DNA of 64,000 nucleotides, from positions 83,697 to 147,696 of the forward strand of contig NZ_MUHH01000022.1 of assembly GCF_002217475.1 (NCBI RefSeq). The letters run 5' to 3'. The notes below the pieces were generated by a model that had not been told where the DNA came from, made no database searches, and worked only from the letters and a program-made list of their open reading frames with translations. The stretch is from Flavobacterium tructae (GTDB taxonomy: Bacteria; Bacteroidota; Bacteroidia; Flavobacteriales; Flavobacteriaceae). This document shows, one piece after another, positions 43,048 to 50,466 of the stretch (position 1 is the stretch's first letter; each line of letters begins with the position of its first letter). The translations under genes and the position numbers were made by a program.

Positions 43048-44445
43048 ATGAAAAAAAGCAATCTTTGGTCATTACGATTGGGTTTTTCCGGAAAAGAATC
43101 CGATGTGATTGAAAAATTGGGAATAGAAAAATTCCTGAAACAGTCTTATCAATCAAAATTTGATACCCAGCTCCCCGCTTTTCTGGAAGATGATCCCAAA
43201 ACATTATTAGAACTCAAAGAACTTAAAGAGTCTATTAAAGTCGCAGATTCAGAGGAAAAAAAGAAAGCGCTGAAAAAAGAAATCTACTCCGCTGTGGAGT
43301 TGCGAAAGTGGTGGATCGGAAAAATGCGTAATGACGAATTTCCATTACGGGAGAACATGGTTTGCTTTTGGCACAATCACTTTGTCTCTACTTCTCAAAA
43401 AGTAAAAGTCAATTACTGGATTTATCAGCACAATATGATTTTGCGGGAACATGCCTTCGGTAATTTTAAAGAGCTTACCAAGCAAATCATAAAATCGAAT
43501 GCTATGGTGAAGTATCTGGATAATGTTGACAACAAAAAAGGGAAATACAACGAGAATCTCAGTCGTGAATTATTGGAACTGTTTACCATTGGAATTGGAA
43601 ACTATACCGAAAGCGACATTAAGAACGGTGCAAGAGCTCTGGCCGGACTCAATTACGGCGACAACGGGGCTGCTTACAGACGGTTTGCTGAAGATGATAC
43701 AGACAAAACGTATTTTGGTAAAACCGGAAATTGGAAAGCAGATGATTTGGTTGATATTATTTTCGAACAGAAAAATATTCCATATCTCGTTACGCGAAAA
43801 ATTCTGGAATGGTTCATTTATGACAATCCACCTGAAGATTTGGTCACTTACTATGGAGATTATTTTAGAAAGGTGAAATTTGAAATACAGCCTTTACTGA
43901 CCAAAATTTTTACCGAAGAGTATAAGAAAGAGAATTCAGGAGCCAAAATCAAAGATCCGTTAGTTTATATTTTGCAGCTTTTAGAGGAACTGCATATCGA
44001 CGATCTTGATGAGGGTATGATTTTGTTTTTTCTGAAGCAGCAAGGAATGGATTTGTACAATCAGGTTAATGTGAAAGGCTGGGAGGGAGGAAATTCCTGG
44101 CTGACTTCTCAGGTGTATCTGCAGCGCAACAACACAGCCGACTTACTTTGTTCTGGAAAAAGTATTACCCGAAAAACTTTGAACACAATGACTACTGAAA
44201 CTGAAAAACCAAAATCAGAATTTGAAAAAGTGGATGTGAAAATGGGCTTTGATACCAATGGCACTAATAAAACGATCATCACGGAACTGTCAAACAGATT
44301 ATTGTTTAAAGTAAATGATTCGATGCAAAAAGACATGGAGAATTTACTAAAATACGATTTCGATCCAAAAGAGGAACACGCCAATTTTGCTGTAATTCGG
44401 CTCTTCAATTATATTACAAAACTGCCCGAGTATCAATTAATTTAG
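43048..44445 (+). CDS. DUF1800 family protein
   Basis: The 465-aa protein matches the DUF1800 pattern: LRKWWIGKMRNDEFPLRENM (near residues 89-108), MVCFWHNHFVSTSQKVK, NENLSRELLELFTIGIGNYT (near 168-187) and LTKIFTEEYKK. It shows no signal peptide, though many relatives are exported. DUF1800 genes are almost always next to a DUF1501 gene, as here with a 11-nt gap, but the joint function is unknown. Confidence 0.9.
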   Translation: MKKSNLWSLRLGFSGKESDVIEKLGIEKFLKQSYQSKFDTQLPAFLEDDPKTLLELKELKESIKVADSEEKKKALKKEIYSAVELRKWWIGKMRNDEFPLRENMVCFWHNHFVSTSQKVKVNYWIYQHNMILREHAFGNFKELTKQIIKSNAMVKYLDNVDNKKGKYNENLSRELLELFTIGIGNYTESDIKNGARALAGLNYGDNGAAYRRFAEDDTDKTYFGKTGNWKADDLVDIIFEQKNIPYLVTRKILEWFIYDNPPEDLVTYYGDYFRKVKFEIQPLLTKIFTEEYKKENSGAKIKDPLVYILQLLEELHIDDLDEGMILFFLKQQGMDLYNQVNVKGWEGGNSWLTSQVYLQRNNTADLLCSGKSITRKTLNTMTTETEKPKSEFEKVDVKMGFDTNGTNKTIITELSNRLLFKVNDSMQKDMENLLKYDFDPKEEHANFAVIRLFNYITKLPEYQLI

Positions 44446-44456
44446 AAGTTATTATC

Positions 44457-45623
44457 ATGAACAGAAGGAATTTTCTAACGCTTACAGGAACTCTTACCGG
44501 CGGAATGTTGGTACTTCCTGATTTTTTACACGCATTTGGTTCGCAGAGTAGTTTAATTGTAGGGGAGCAATGTGTGGTGTTTGTTCAGTTAAATGGTGGG
44601 AATGATGGTCTGAATACTTTTATACCATACGACAATCCGCTGTATTACGATTATCGTGCAAAAATCGCTTTGAATAAAGACGTTGTTATTGGTAAAAATA
44701 AAGGAATGGCATTTCATCCGGCATTGAAAGATCTGGCTCAGATACAACAAAACGGAGATTTGACTGTAATTCAAAATGTAGGTTATCCCGAACCCATTCG
44801 ATCACACTTTAGAAGTCAGGAAATTTGGCAAACCGCAACAGATTCTAATAAGTATAGTAACGAAGGCTGGTTAGGACGTTATTTGGATTTACAATGCAAC
44901 GGACATCAGGCTACGGCGGGAATAAATCTGGATTCGATCGATAATTTAGCTTTAAAAGGGAATGAGCCTAATTTTATAACCGTAAAAGACCCAAACCGAT
45001 TTAAGGTAAAATCAGATAAAGAAGTAAATGTAACCTTGTCTGATAATCCGCAATTGGATTTTGTTCGAAAAATTGCCAATTCGGTTACAGAAGGATCGGA
45101 TGAGATTCAGAAGGCATTGGCAAAATCAAAGGCGGAAATTAGTTATTCGAAAACAGAATTGTCTAAAAACCTGGAATGGATTGGCCGACTAATTAAAGGA
45201 AATCTAAATTCGAAAGTATATTATACCTCGCTGGGTGGATTTGATACTCATGACAATCAGCTGGCTTTACACGAAAGAAAATTAGGGGAGCTGAATGACG
45301 CCTTGTATAGTTTTTATCAGGATTTGAAACAGGCAAAGCTGCTTCAGAATGTAACGGTCGTAGTTTTTTCTGAATTTGGAAGACGAGTTAAAGATAACGG
45401 AAACGGTACAGATCACGGAACTGCGGCTCCAATGTTTATAATTGGTGGAAACAACCGAGGAACAATTTTAGGTAAGAACCCTGATTTATCTAATTTGGAT
45501 AACGGAGATTTGAAATATGAAATTGATTTTAGAAGTGTGTACGCCTCATTATTACAGCAAAAAATGAATTTCGATTATACTAAAATAGGAATTAAGAATG
45601 CACCGGTTTCAGGATTATTTTAG
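44457..45623 (+). CDS. DUF1501 family protein with twin-arginine-type signal
   Basis: The 388-aa protein begins MNRRNFLTLTGTLTGGMLVL, a twin-arginine-like signal, suggesting folded export. DUF1501 proteins have an alkaline-phosphatase/sulfatase-like fold: VFVQLNGGNDGLNTFIPYDN (near residues 41-60), YYTSLGGFDTHDNQLALHER (near 255-274), VVFSEFGRRVKDNGNGTDHG (near 302-321) and APMFIIGG. Substrate unknown. Partner of the DUF1800 gene immediately upstream. Confidence 0.9.
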   Translation: MNRRNFLTLTGTLTGGMLVLPDFLHAFGSQSSLIVGEQCVVFVQLNGGNDGLNTFIPYDNPLYYDYRAKIALNKDVVIGKNKGMAFHPALKDLAQIQQNGDLTVIQNVGYPEPIRSHFRSQEIWQTATDSNKYSNEGWLGRYLDLQCNGHQATAGINLDSIDNLALKGNEPNFITVKDPNRFKVKSDKEVNVTLSDNPQLDFVRKIANSVTEGSDEIQKALAKSKAEISYSKTELSKNLEWIGRLIKGNLNSKVYYTSLGGFDTHDNQLALHERKLGELNDALYSFYQDLKQAKLLQNVTVVVFSEFGRRVKDNGNGTDHGTAAPMFIIGGNNRGTILGKNPDLSNLDNGDLKYEIDFRSVYASLLQQKMNFDYTKIGIKNAPVSGLF

Positions 45624-45635
45624 AATTGCGAGATA

Positions 45636-45701
45636 GCCACGAATTCACGGATTTTTTGTTTAAAAGCTGCAATAGTTTGAAATCATTTGTGAATTCGTGG
45701 C
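45636..45701. repeat. GCCACGAATTCAC hairpin repeat
   Basis: Perfect 13-bp arms (45636-45648 and 45689-45701) around a 40-nt centre. A diverged shorter version lies at 30759-30793, so this is a dispersed intergenic hairpin element; here it could also end the DUF1501 transcript. Confidence 0.65.
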
Positions 45702-45709
45702 GAAAAAAC

Positions 45710-45746
45710 GTAGCACATTAGTATCTAAGAACCTTAGCATCTTCAA
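45710..45746. repeat. Dispersed TTAG-type repeat, copy 3
   Basis: GTAGCACATTAGTATCTAAG then AACCTTAGCATCTT, in the same orientation as copy 2 at 42961-43000. Confidence 0.5.
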
Positions 45747-45856
45747 AAAACCAATTGTAAATATCTCATTTTAAGAGGATATTTTTATATTATCTTACAA
45801 AACATCATAAATTTGTTAAGAAATCCTTTTTTGTTTCATAAAAAGTATTATTTTTT

Positions 45857-45886
45857 TTGGTGCGGTAAAAATAATTTATACATTCG
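45857..45886 (+). promoter_or_regulatory. Promoter of the Phe/Tyr operon leader
   Basis: TTG (45857-45859) and TACATTCG (45879-45886, one mismatch to TAnnTTTG) are separated by 19 nt. Transcription would start near 45893, giving a leader of about 170 nt that includes the leader peptide and attenuator. Confidence 0.65.
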
Positions 45887-45915
45887 CAGAGTATTTATTG
45901 AAAAACACAAACAAA

Positions 45916-45996
45916 ATGACTAATAACCGTTTTTATTTTAGCAACTCTTTTTATTTCTTCTTTAGTAGAAGTGAGGATTGTGCTATGGTTATTTGA
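45916..45996 (+). CDS. Phe/Tyr-rich leader peptide of the pheA operon
   Basis: A 26-codon frame ending in TGA, with six Phe and two Tyr codons: Phe-Tyr-Phe at codons 6-8 and Phe-Tyr-Phe-Phe-Phe at codons 12-16. It lies between a promoter and a terminator directly before pheA. The segment AGGATTGT (45974-45981, codons 20-23) is perfectly complementary to ACAATCCT (46026-46033), which overlaps the 5' arm of the terminator, so a ribosome stalled at the Phe/Tyr codons would favour the antiterminator. The composition and placement are typical of PheL-type leader peptides; the peptide itself should have no other function. Confidence 0.8.
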   Translation: MTNNRFYFSNSFYFFFSRSEDCAMVI

Positions 45997-46027
45997 GAAA
46001 ATTAAAAGACAAATAAAACTAATATAC

Positions 46028-46056
46028 AATCCTGATGCAAATCAGGATTTTTTTTT
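46028..46056 (+). terminator. Attenuator terminator before pheA
   Basis: A perfect 9-bp stem (AATCCTGAT / ATCAGGATT) with a GCAA (GNRA) loop and a run of nine T, ending 6 nt before the pheA ATG. Its location upstream of the coding region, after a Phe/Tyr-rich leader peptide, identifies it as an attenuator rather than an end-of-gene terminator. Confidence 0.85.
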
Positions 46057-46062
46057 GAATAT

Positions 46063-46902
46063 ATGACAACGAAAATTGCAATACAAGGTATTAAAGGATC
46101 TTTTCACCATCAGGTAGTGAAGGAGTATTTCTCTGAAAACGTGCACATTGATGAGTGTTTGTCTTTTGAGGAATTAATTGACAGTCTGCTTTCAGGAAAA
46201 TCAGAGCAGGCAGTAATGGCTATTGAAAATTCGATTGCGGGGCCAATTATTCCGAATTATGCCTTGATTGATAAGAATAATATTCACATTATCGGAGAGC
46301 ATTATTTGAATATTCACCAAAATTTAATGGCTTTAAAAGGTCAGAAAATTGAGGATATAAAAGAGGTTCATTCACATCCGATGGCCTTATTGCAATGCAT
46401 GGATTTTTTGAAACAATATCCCAATATTAAATTGGTTGAGGATAAAGATACGGCCGAAACAGCAAGAAGAATTCAGGAGAAACAATTGACCGGAATTGCG
46501 GCGATCGCAAGTAAAACGGCTTCAGAAATGTACAATTTAGAAATTATTGCTCCTGAAATCCAAACCATCAAAAACAATATGACCCGCTTTGTAATCATTA
46601 AAAAGGAGAATTCATTTTTGCCGGAAAATGAAATCAACAGAGCCTCAATTAAATTTGAACTGGATCATAAGAGAGGAAGTCTGGCAGCGGTTTTAAATGT
46701 AATGAGTGACTGCAAATTGAATTTGACGAAAATTCAGTCGCTTCCAAAAATTGAAACACCTTGGAAATATGCGTTTTTCGTAGACGTAACCTTTGAGAAA
46801 TACGAGGATTTTGCAAAAGCCAAATCGTTATTAAACATTATGGCAGAGTATTTTAAAGTATTGGGAGAATACAAAAACACCAAGCCTTTAAGTGAGTCTT
46901 AA
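46063..46902 (+). CDS. pheA: Prephenate dehydratase
   Basis: Converts prephenate to phenylpyruvate, committing flux to phenylalanine. The 279-aa monofunctional enzyme has the catalytic AIENSIAG (near residues 60-67), HSHPMALLQCMDFL (near 107), the NMTRFVII signature (near 171-178) and a C-terminal ACT domain (about 190-270) for Phe feedback. Oddity: the ESRP motif of the ACT effector site appears as QSLP in KIQSLPKIETPW, so feedback may differ. First gene of the attenuator-controlled operon. Confidence 0.94.
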   Translation: MTTKIAIQGIKGSFHHQVVKEYFSENVHIDECLSFEELIDSLLSGKSEQAVMAIENSIAGPIIPNYALIDKNNIHIIGEHYLNIHQNLMALKGQKIEDIKEVHSHPMALLQCMDFLKQYPNIKLVEDKDTAETARRIQEKQLTGIAAIASKTASEMYNLEIIAPEIQTIKNNMTRFVIIKKENSFLPENEINRASIKFELDHKRGSLAAVLNVMSDCKLNLTKIQSLPKIETPWKYAFFVDVTFEKYEDFAKAKSLLNIMAEYFKVLGEYKNTKPLSES

Positions 46903-47006
46903 AGTTGAAAAGTCGAAAATCATAAAGTCAAAAAAATAATATAGCAAATTAAAAAGTTTAAATGAGCCTAAAGCATACAGCTTAAAGCCTAAAGCAAAAA
47001 AAAAAA

Positions 47007-48152
47007 ATGATCACAACAGCAAAACGATTAGATACAGTTGAAGAATACTACTTCTCCTCAAAATTGAGAGAAGTTCGTCAACTGCAATCTGAAGGGAAAC
47101 CTATCATCAATATGGGCATCGGAAGCCCTGATTTGAGTCCGTCTAAAGCAGTAATTGAAGCGGTAGCCGCAGCAATTCAGGAGGAAAACGGGCATGGCTA
47201 TCAAAGCTATCAGGGGTTGCCGGAATTGAGAAAAGGGATGGCTGATTTTTATCAGAATCAGTTTGGTGTTGTGTTGAATCCCAACAATGAGATTTTACCG
47301 TTGATGGGTTCGAAAGAAGGAATTATGCACATTTCGTTAGCATTTTTAAATGAAGGCGATCATGTTTTAATTCCGAATCCGGGTTACCCAACTTATACTT
47401 CGGTAACCAATTTGGTTGGAGCAGTTCCGGTTTATTATGATTTGAAAGAAGCAAATGCGTGGGAACCTGATTTTGATGCTTTAGAGAAATTGGATCTTTC
47501 GAAGGTAAAAATTATGTGGCTGGGGTATCCCCATATGCCAACGGGAGCAAGAGGAAGCTTGACGTTATTCGAAAAACTGGTTGCTTTTGCTAAAAAACAC
47601 AACATACTATTGGTTAACGATAATCCGTATAGTTTTGTTTTAAATGATAATCCAATGAGTTTGCTGCAGGTTGAAGGGGCAAAGGATGTGGCTTTAGAAT
47701 TGAATTCATTGAGTAAAACATTCAATATGGCCGGCTGGAGAGTGGGGATGGTTTTAGGAAATCCTGAAATTATAGATGCTGTTTTGAAAGTAAAAAGCAA
47801 CATGGACAGTGGTATGTTTTACGGAATTCAGAAAGGCGCTGTCGCAGCTTTAAATTGTGATAGAAGCTGGTTCGAAGATCAAAATGTAATTTACAGACGT
47901 CGTAGAGAATTAACAGAAAAATTAGCAGAGAAATTGGGCTGCGAAGTTTACAAAGAAGGTGTTGGACTATTTGTCTGGGCAAAACTTCCGGAAGGAATAG
48001 CATCAGCAGAGAAGTTTATTGATGAAATATTATATGAGAAACATATTTTCATCACGCCGGGAACTATTTTCGGAAGCAATGGCGAAGGATACATCAGATT
48101 CTCATTGTGTGTAAAAGAAGAAAAAGTACAAGAAGCGATAGAGCGATTTTAG
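47007..48152 (+). CDS. Class I/II aminotransferase, probably aromatic
   Basis: A 381-aa PLP-dependent fold-type I aminotransferase. The PLP lysine is in SLSKTFNMAGWRVG (near residues 234-247); substrate loops are GSPDLSPSKAV, YQSYQGLPELRKGMADFY, and PNPGYPTYTSV (near 123). It lies between pheA and tyrA, so phenylpyruvate or 4-hydroxyphenylpyruvate is the likely amino acceptor. LL-diaminopimelate-type enzymes are similar in sequence, so context carries part of the call. An A-rich stretch precedes the ATG. Confidence 0.9.
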   Translation: MITTAKRLDTVEEYYFSSKLREVRQLQSEGKPIINMGIGSPDLSPSKAVIEAVAAAIQEENGHGYQSYQGLPELRKGMADFYQNQFGVVLNPNNEILPLMGSKEGIMHISLAFLNEGDHVLIPNPGYPTYTSVTNLVGAVPVYYDLKEANAWEPDFDALEKLDLSKVKIMWLGYPHMPTGARGSLTLFEKLVAFAKKHNILLVNDNPYSFVLNDNPMSLLQVEGAKDVALELNSLSKTFNMAGWRVGMVLGNPEIIDAVLKVKSNMDSGMFYGIQKGAVAALNCDRSWFEDQNVIYRRRRELTEKLAEKLGCEVYKEGVGLFVWAKLPEGIASAEKFIDEILYEKHIFITPGTIFGSNGEGYIRFSLCVKEEKVQEAIERF

Positions 48153-48195
48153 AGATTAAGATTTTAGAATCAAGAGTCTAGATTTTATCCAAATT

Positions 48196-48261
48196 GTCTG
48201 GCTGAGCGGAGTCGAAGCCCACATTCCAATTGGAGCGACCTTCAACTTCGCTCAGGGAGAC
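48196..48261. repeat. REP-like hairpin inside the aromatic operon
   Basis: Arms GTCTGGCTGAGCGGAGTCGA... and ...TCAACTTCGCTCAGGGAGAC (48196-48217 and 48240-48261) are largely complementary over 22 nt with four imperfections, around a 22-nt loop. The motif GCTGAGCGGAGTCGAAG is GC-rich relative to its surroundings and looks like a dispersed palindromic element inserted between the aminotransferase and tyrA genes. Confidence 0.7.
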
Positions 48262-48296
48262 AAATAAGATCAAAAATTGGAAATTAAAGAAATAGT

Positions 48297-49154
48297 ATGA
48301 AAGTATACGTAATAGGAATAGGATTAATTGGCGGTTCGATGGTGTTGGACATCAAGGACCAACATACAAATGCAGCTGTTTTTGGAATTGACAGTAATGA
48401 AAAACACCTGCAGGAAGCAATTGATTTAGGAGTTATTGATCAGGAAGGACATTTTGAAGATTTGTCAGGAGCTGATTTTGTAATTGTTTCGGTTCCTGTA
48501 GATGTGGCGCTAACGGTTTTGCCAAAAGTACTGGATTTAGTGGGCGATAAAACAATCGTTTTTGAAGTAGGGTCGACTAAAAAACCAATTTGCGATGCAG
48601 TAGCAAGCCACCCAAAGAGAAGAAATTTTATTGCGACACATCCAATAGCCGGTACAGAGTTCTCAGGACCTTCGGCGGCGATAAGAGGGTTGTTTAAAGG
48701 GAAAACGAATATTATTTGCGAGGTGGAAAAAACCACTTTTAAATTGCAGGAAAAGGCATTAAAGCTTTTCAGCGAAATAGGAATGAGGATTCGATACATG
48801 GATCCGGTGTCGCACGACAAACACATCGCTTATGTGTCGCATTTATCGCACATCAGTTCATTTATGCTTGGGAAAACGGTGATGAACAAAGAAAAAGACG
48901 AACAGGATATTTTCGATATGGCGGGAAGCGGATTTGAAAGTACAGTGCGTCTGGCCAAAAGTTCTCCTGCAATGTGGACCCCCATTTTTGAGCAGAATAA
49001 AGAATACGTTCTCGAAACTTTAGAAGCATACATTTCAAATCTCAGTCGGTTTAGAGATTTGCTGAAAGAAGAAGATTATAGCGCCATTTTTGAAGAAATG
49101 GAAAGCACCAATAAAATTAAAGAAATACTAAACGGATTAACAATTAAAAAATAA
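48297..49154 (+). CDS. tyrA: Prephenate dehydrogenase
   Basis: Oxidatively decarboxylates prephenate to 4-hydroxyphenylpyruvate for tyrosine. The 285-aa protein has the NAD-binding VIGIGLIGGSMV (residues 4-15), the catalytic-site HPIAGTEFSGPSAAIRGLF (near 116-134) and the His-containing VSHDKHIAYVSHLSHISSFM (near 177-196). No ACT or chorismate mutase domain is fused. In the same strand and operon as pheA and the DAHP synthase, 12 nt before the latter. Confidence 0.95.
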   Translation: MKVYVIGIGLIGGSMVLDIKDQHTNAAVFGIDSNEKHLQEAIDLGVIDQEGHFEDLSGADFVIVSVPVDVALTVLPKVLDLVGDKTIVFEVGSTKKPICDAVASHPKRRNFIATHPIAGTEFSGPSAAIRGLFKGKTNIICEVEKTTFKLQEKALKLFSEIGMRIRYMDPVSHDKHIAYVSHLSHISSFMLGKTVMNKEKDEQDIFDMAGSGFESTVRLAKSSPAMWTPIFEQNKEYVLETLEAYISNLSRFRDLLKEEDYSAIFEEMESTNKIKEILNGLTIKK

Positions 49155-49166
49155 ACTATAACAAAG

Positions 49167-50249
49167 ATGGAAAATAAGAAAGAAATGAGAAAGTGGTTAG
49201 AAGATTTCAATTTAAATCACCCACTTGTGATAGCAGGACCATGCAGCGCAGAGACAGAAGATCAGGTATTGAAAATTGCACGTGAGTTGAAAGATTCAAA
49301 AGTTAGTGTATTCAGAGCAGGAATCTGGAAACCAAGAACGCGTCCGGGAGGATTTGAGGGTGTTGGAGAAATTGGTTTGAAATGGTTACAAAAAGCGAAA
49401 GCTGAAACCGGTTTATTAATGGGAACTGAAGTAGCAACTGCAGCACACTGTAAATTGGCTTTAGAACACGATATCGACGTTTTATGGGTAGGTGCCCGTA
49501 CAACGGCAAACCCTTTTGCAGTTCAGGAAATTGCAGATACTTTGAAAGGAACAGACAAAATCGTTTTGGTTAAAAACCCGGTAAACCCTGATTTAGCTTT
49601 ATGGTTAGGTGGTGTGGAGCGTTTGCACATGGCAGGAATCGAAAAATTAGGGGTGATTCACAGAGGATTTTCGACTTACGAAAAAACAAAATACAGAAAC
49701 ATTCCGGAATGGCAAATTGCAATCGAATTGCAAAATAAATTCCCTGATCTGCCATTAATCATCGATCCGTCTCATATTACCGGAAACCGTAACATGATTT
49801 TCGAAGTGACTCAGGAAGCATTAGATTTAAATTACGATGGTATGATTATCGAAACGCATTACGATCCGGACAATGCCTGGAGTGATGCCGCTCAACAAGT
49901 AACTCCGGATGCCTTGAAGCAAATCATAAAAGATTTGACCATCAGAAAAACAGATGATACTACAGACGAGTACAACCAAAAAATGAAGAAATTAAGAGCA
50001 AACATTGATGTTTTGGATGCTAACTTATTAGAGTTGCTTGGAAAACGTATGAAAGTTGCTGATGAAATCGGACAGGTGAAAAAAGATGCAAACGTTGCGA
50101 TTCTTCAAAACAACCGTTGGAATGAAATTTTAGGAAAAATGATTTTGGAAGGAGAGAAAAAAGGACTTACTGAAGAATTCGTTTTGAGAATGTTTAAAGC
50201 AATTCACCAGGAAAGTATTGGTCACCAGGAAAAAGTTTTCAATGCATAA
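49167..50249 (+). CDS. Bifunctional DAHP synthase (type I-beta) / chorismate mutase (AroQ)
   Basis: Opens the shikimate pathway and also makes prephenate. The 360-aa protein has the DAHP synthase domain first (residues 1-265: IAGPCSAETEDQVL, FRAGIWKPRTRPGGFEGVG, VGARTTANPFAVQEI, IDPSHITGNRNM), then an AroQ chorismate mutase helix bundle (about 275-360: LRANIDVLDANLLELLGKRM, KVADEIGQVKK). The C-terminal fusion matches Bacteroidota aroG-aroQ proteins. With pheA, aminotransferase and tyrA it completes the Phe/Tyr branch. It is followed by a terminator at 50355-50392. Confidence 0.95.
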   Translation: MENKKEMRKWLEDFNLNHPLVIAGPCSAETEDQVLKIARELKDSKVSVFRAGIWKPRTRPGGFEGVGEIGLKWLQKAKAETGLLMGTEVATAAHCKLALEHDIDVLWVGARTTANPFAVQEIADTLKGTDKIVLVKNPVNPDLALWLGGVERLHMAGIEKLGVIHRGFSTYEKTKYRNIPEWQIAIELQNKFPDLPLIIDPSHITGNRNMIFEVTQEALDLNYDGMIIETHYDPDNAWSDAAQQVTPDALKQIIKDLTIRKTDDTTDEYNQKMKKLRANIDVLDANLLELLGKRMKVADEIGQVKKDANVAILQNNRWNEILGKMILEGEKKGLTEEFVLRMFKAIHQESIGHQEKVFNA

Positions 50250-50354
50250 TTTTTTCTAAGCACATAAGTGATATAAGTGAATTGAAGCTTTTTAAACGCT
50301 GTTCTACGATTTTCTTATGTCACAATTTTAAAAATAGATTGTTTTTTTTACATT

Positions 50355-50392
50355 AAATCTCCTTTGCTTTTGGGCTTTGGAGATTTTTTTTT
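50355..50392 (+). terminator. Terminator of the Phe/Tyr operon
   Basis: An 8-bp stem (AAATCTCC / GGAGATTT) with a 16-nt loop and T run, 105 nt after the DAHP synthase stop. Confidence 0.75.
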
Positions 50393-50466
50393 GAAATAAA
50401 TAGTATCTTCCCAACCTTTTGATGTTTTTTGTTCTCTATAAAAGTATAAACCTAAATTTTCGTATC

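Larger units (their letters stand above)
45624..45856. other. Spacer between DUF1501 and the aromatic operon promoter
   Basis: Holds a large hairpin (45636-45701) and a dispersed TTAG-type repeat (45710-45746). The remainder is AT-rich DNA running up to the -33 element at 45857. No gene seen. Confidence 0.5.

Noticed and set aside
48196..48261. Rho-independent terminator ending the aminotransferase transcript
   Set aside because: No T run follows the hairpin, and the repeat-like motif fits a REP-type element better.
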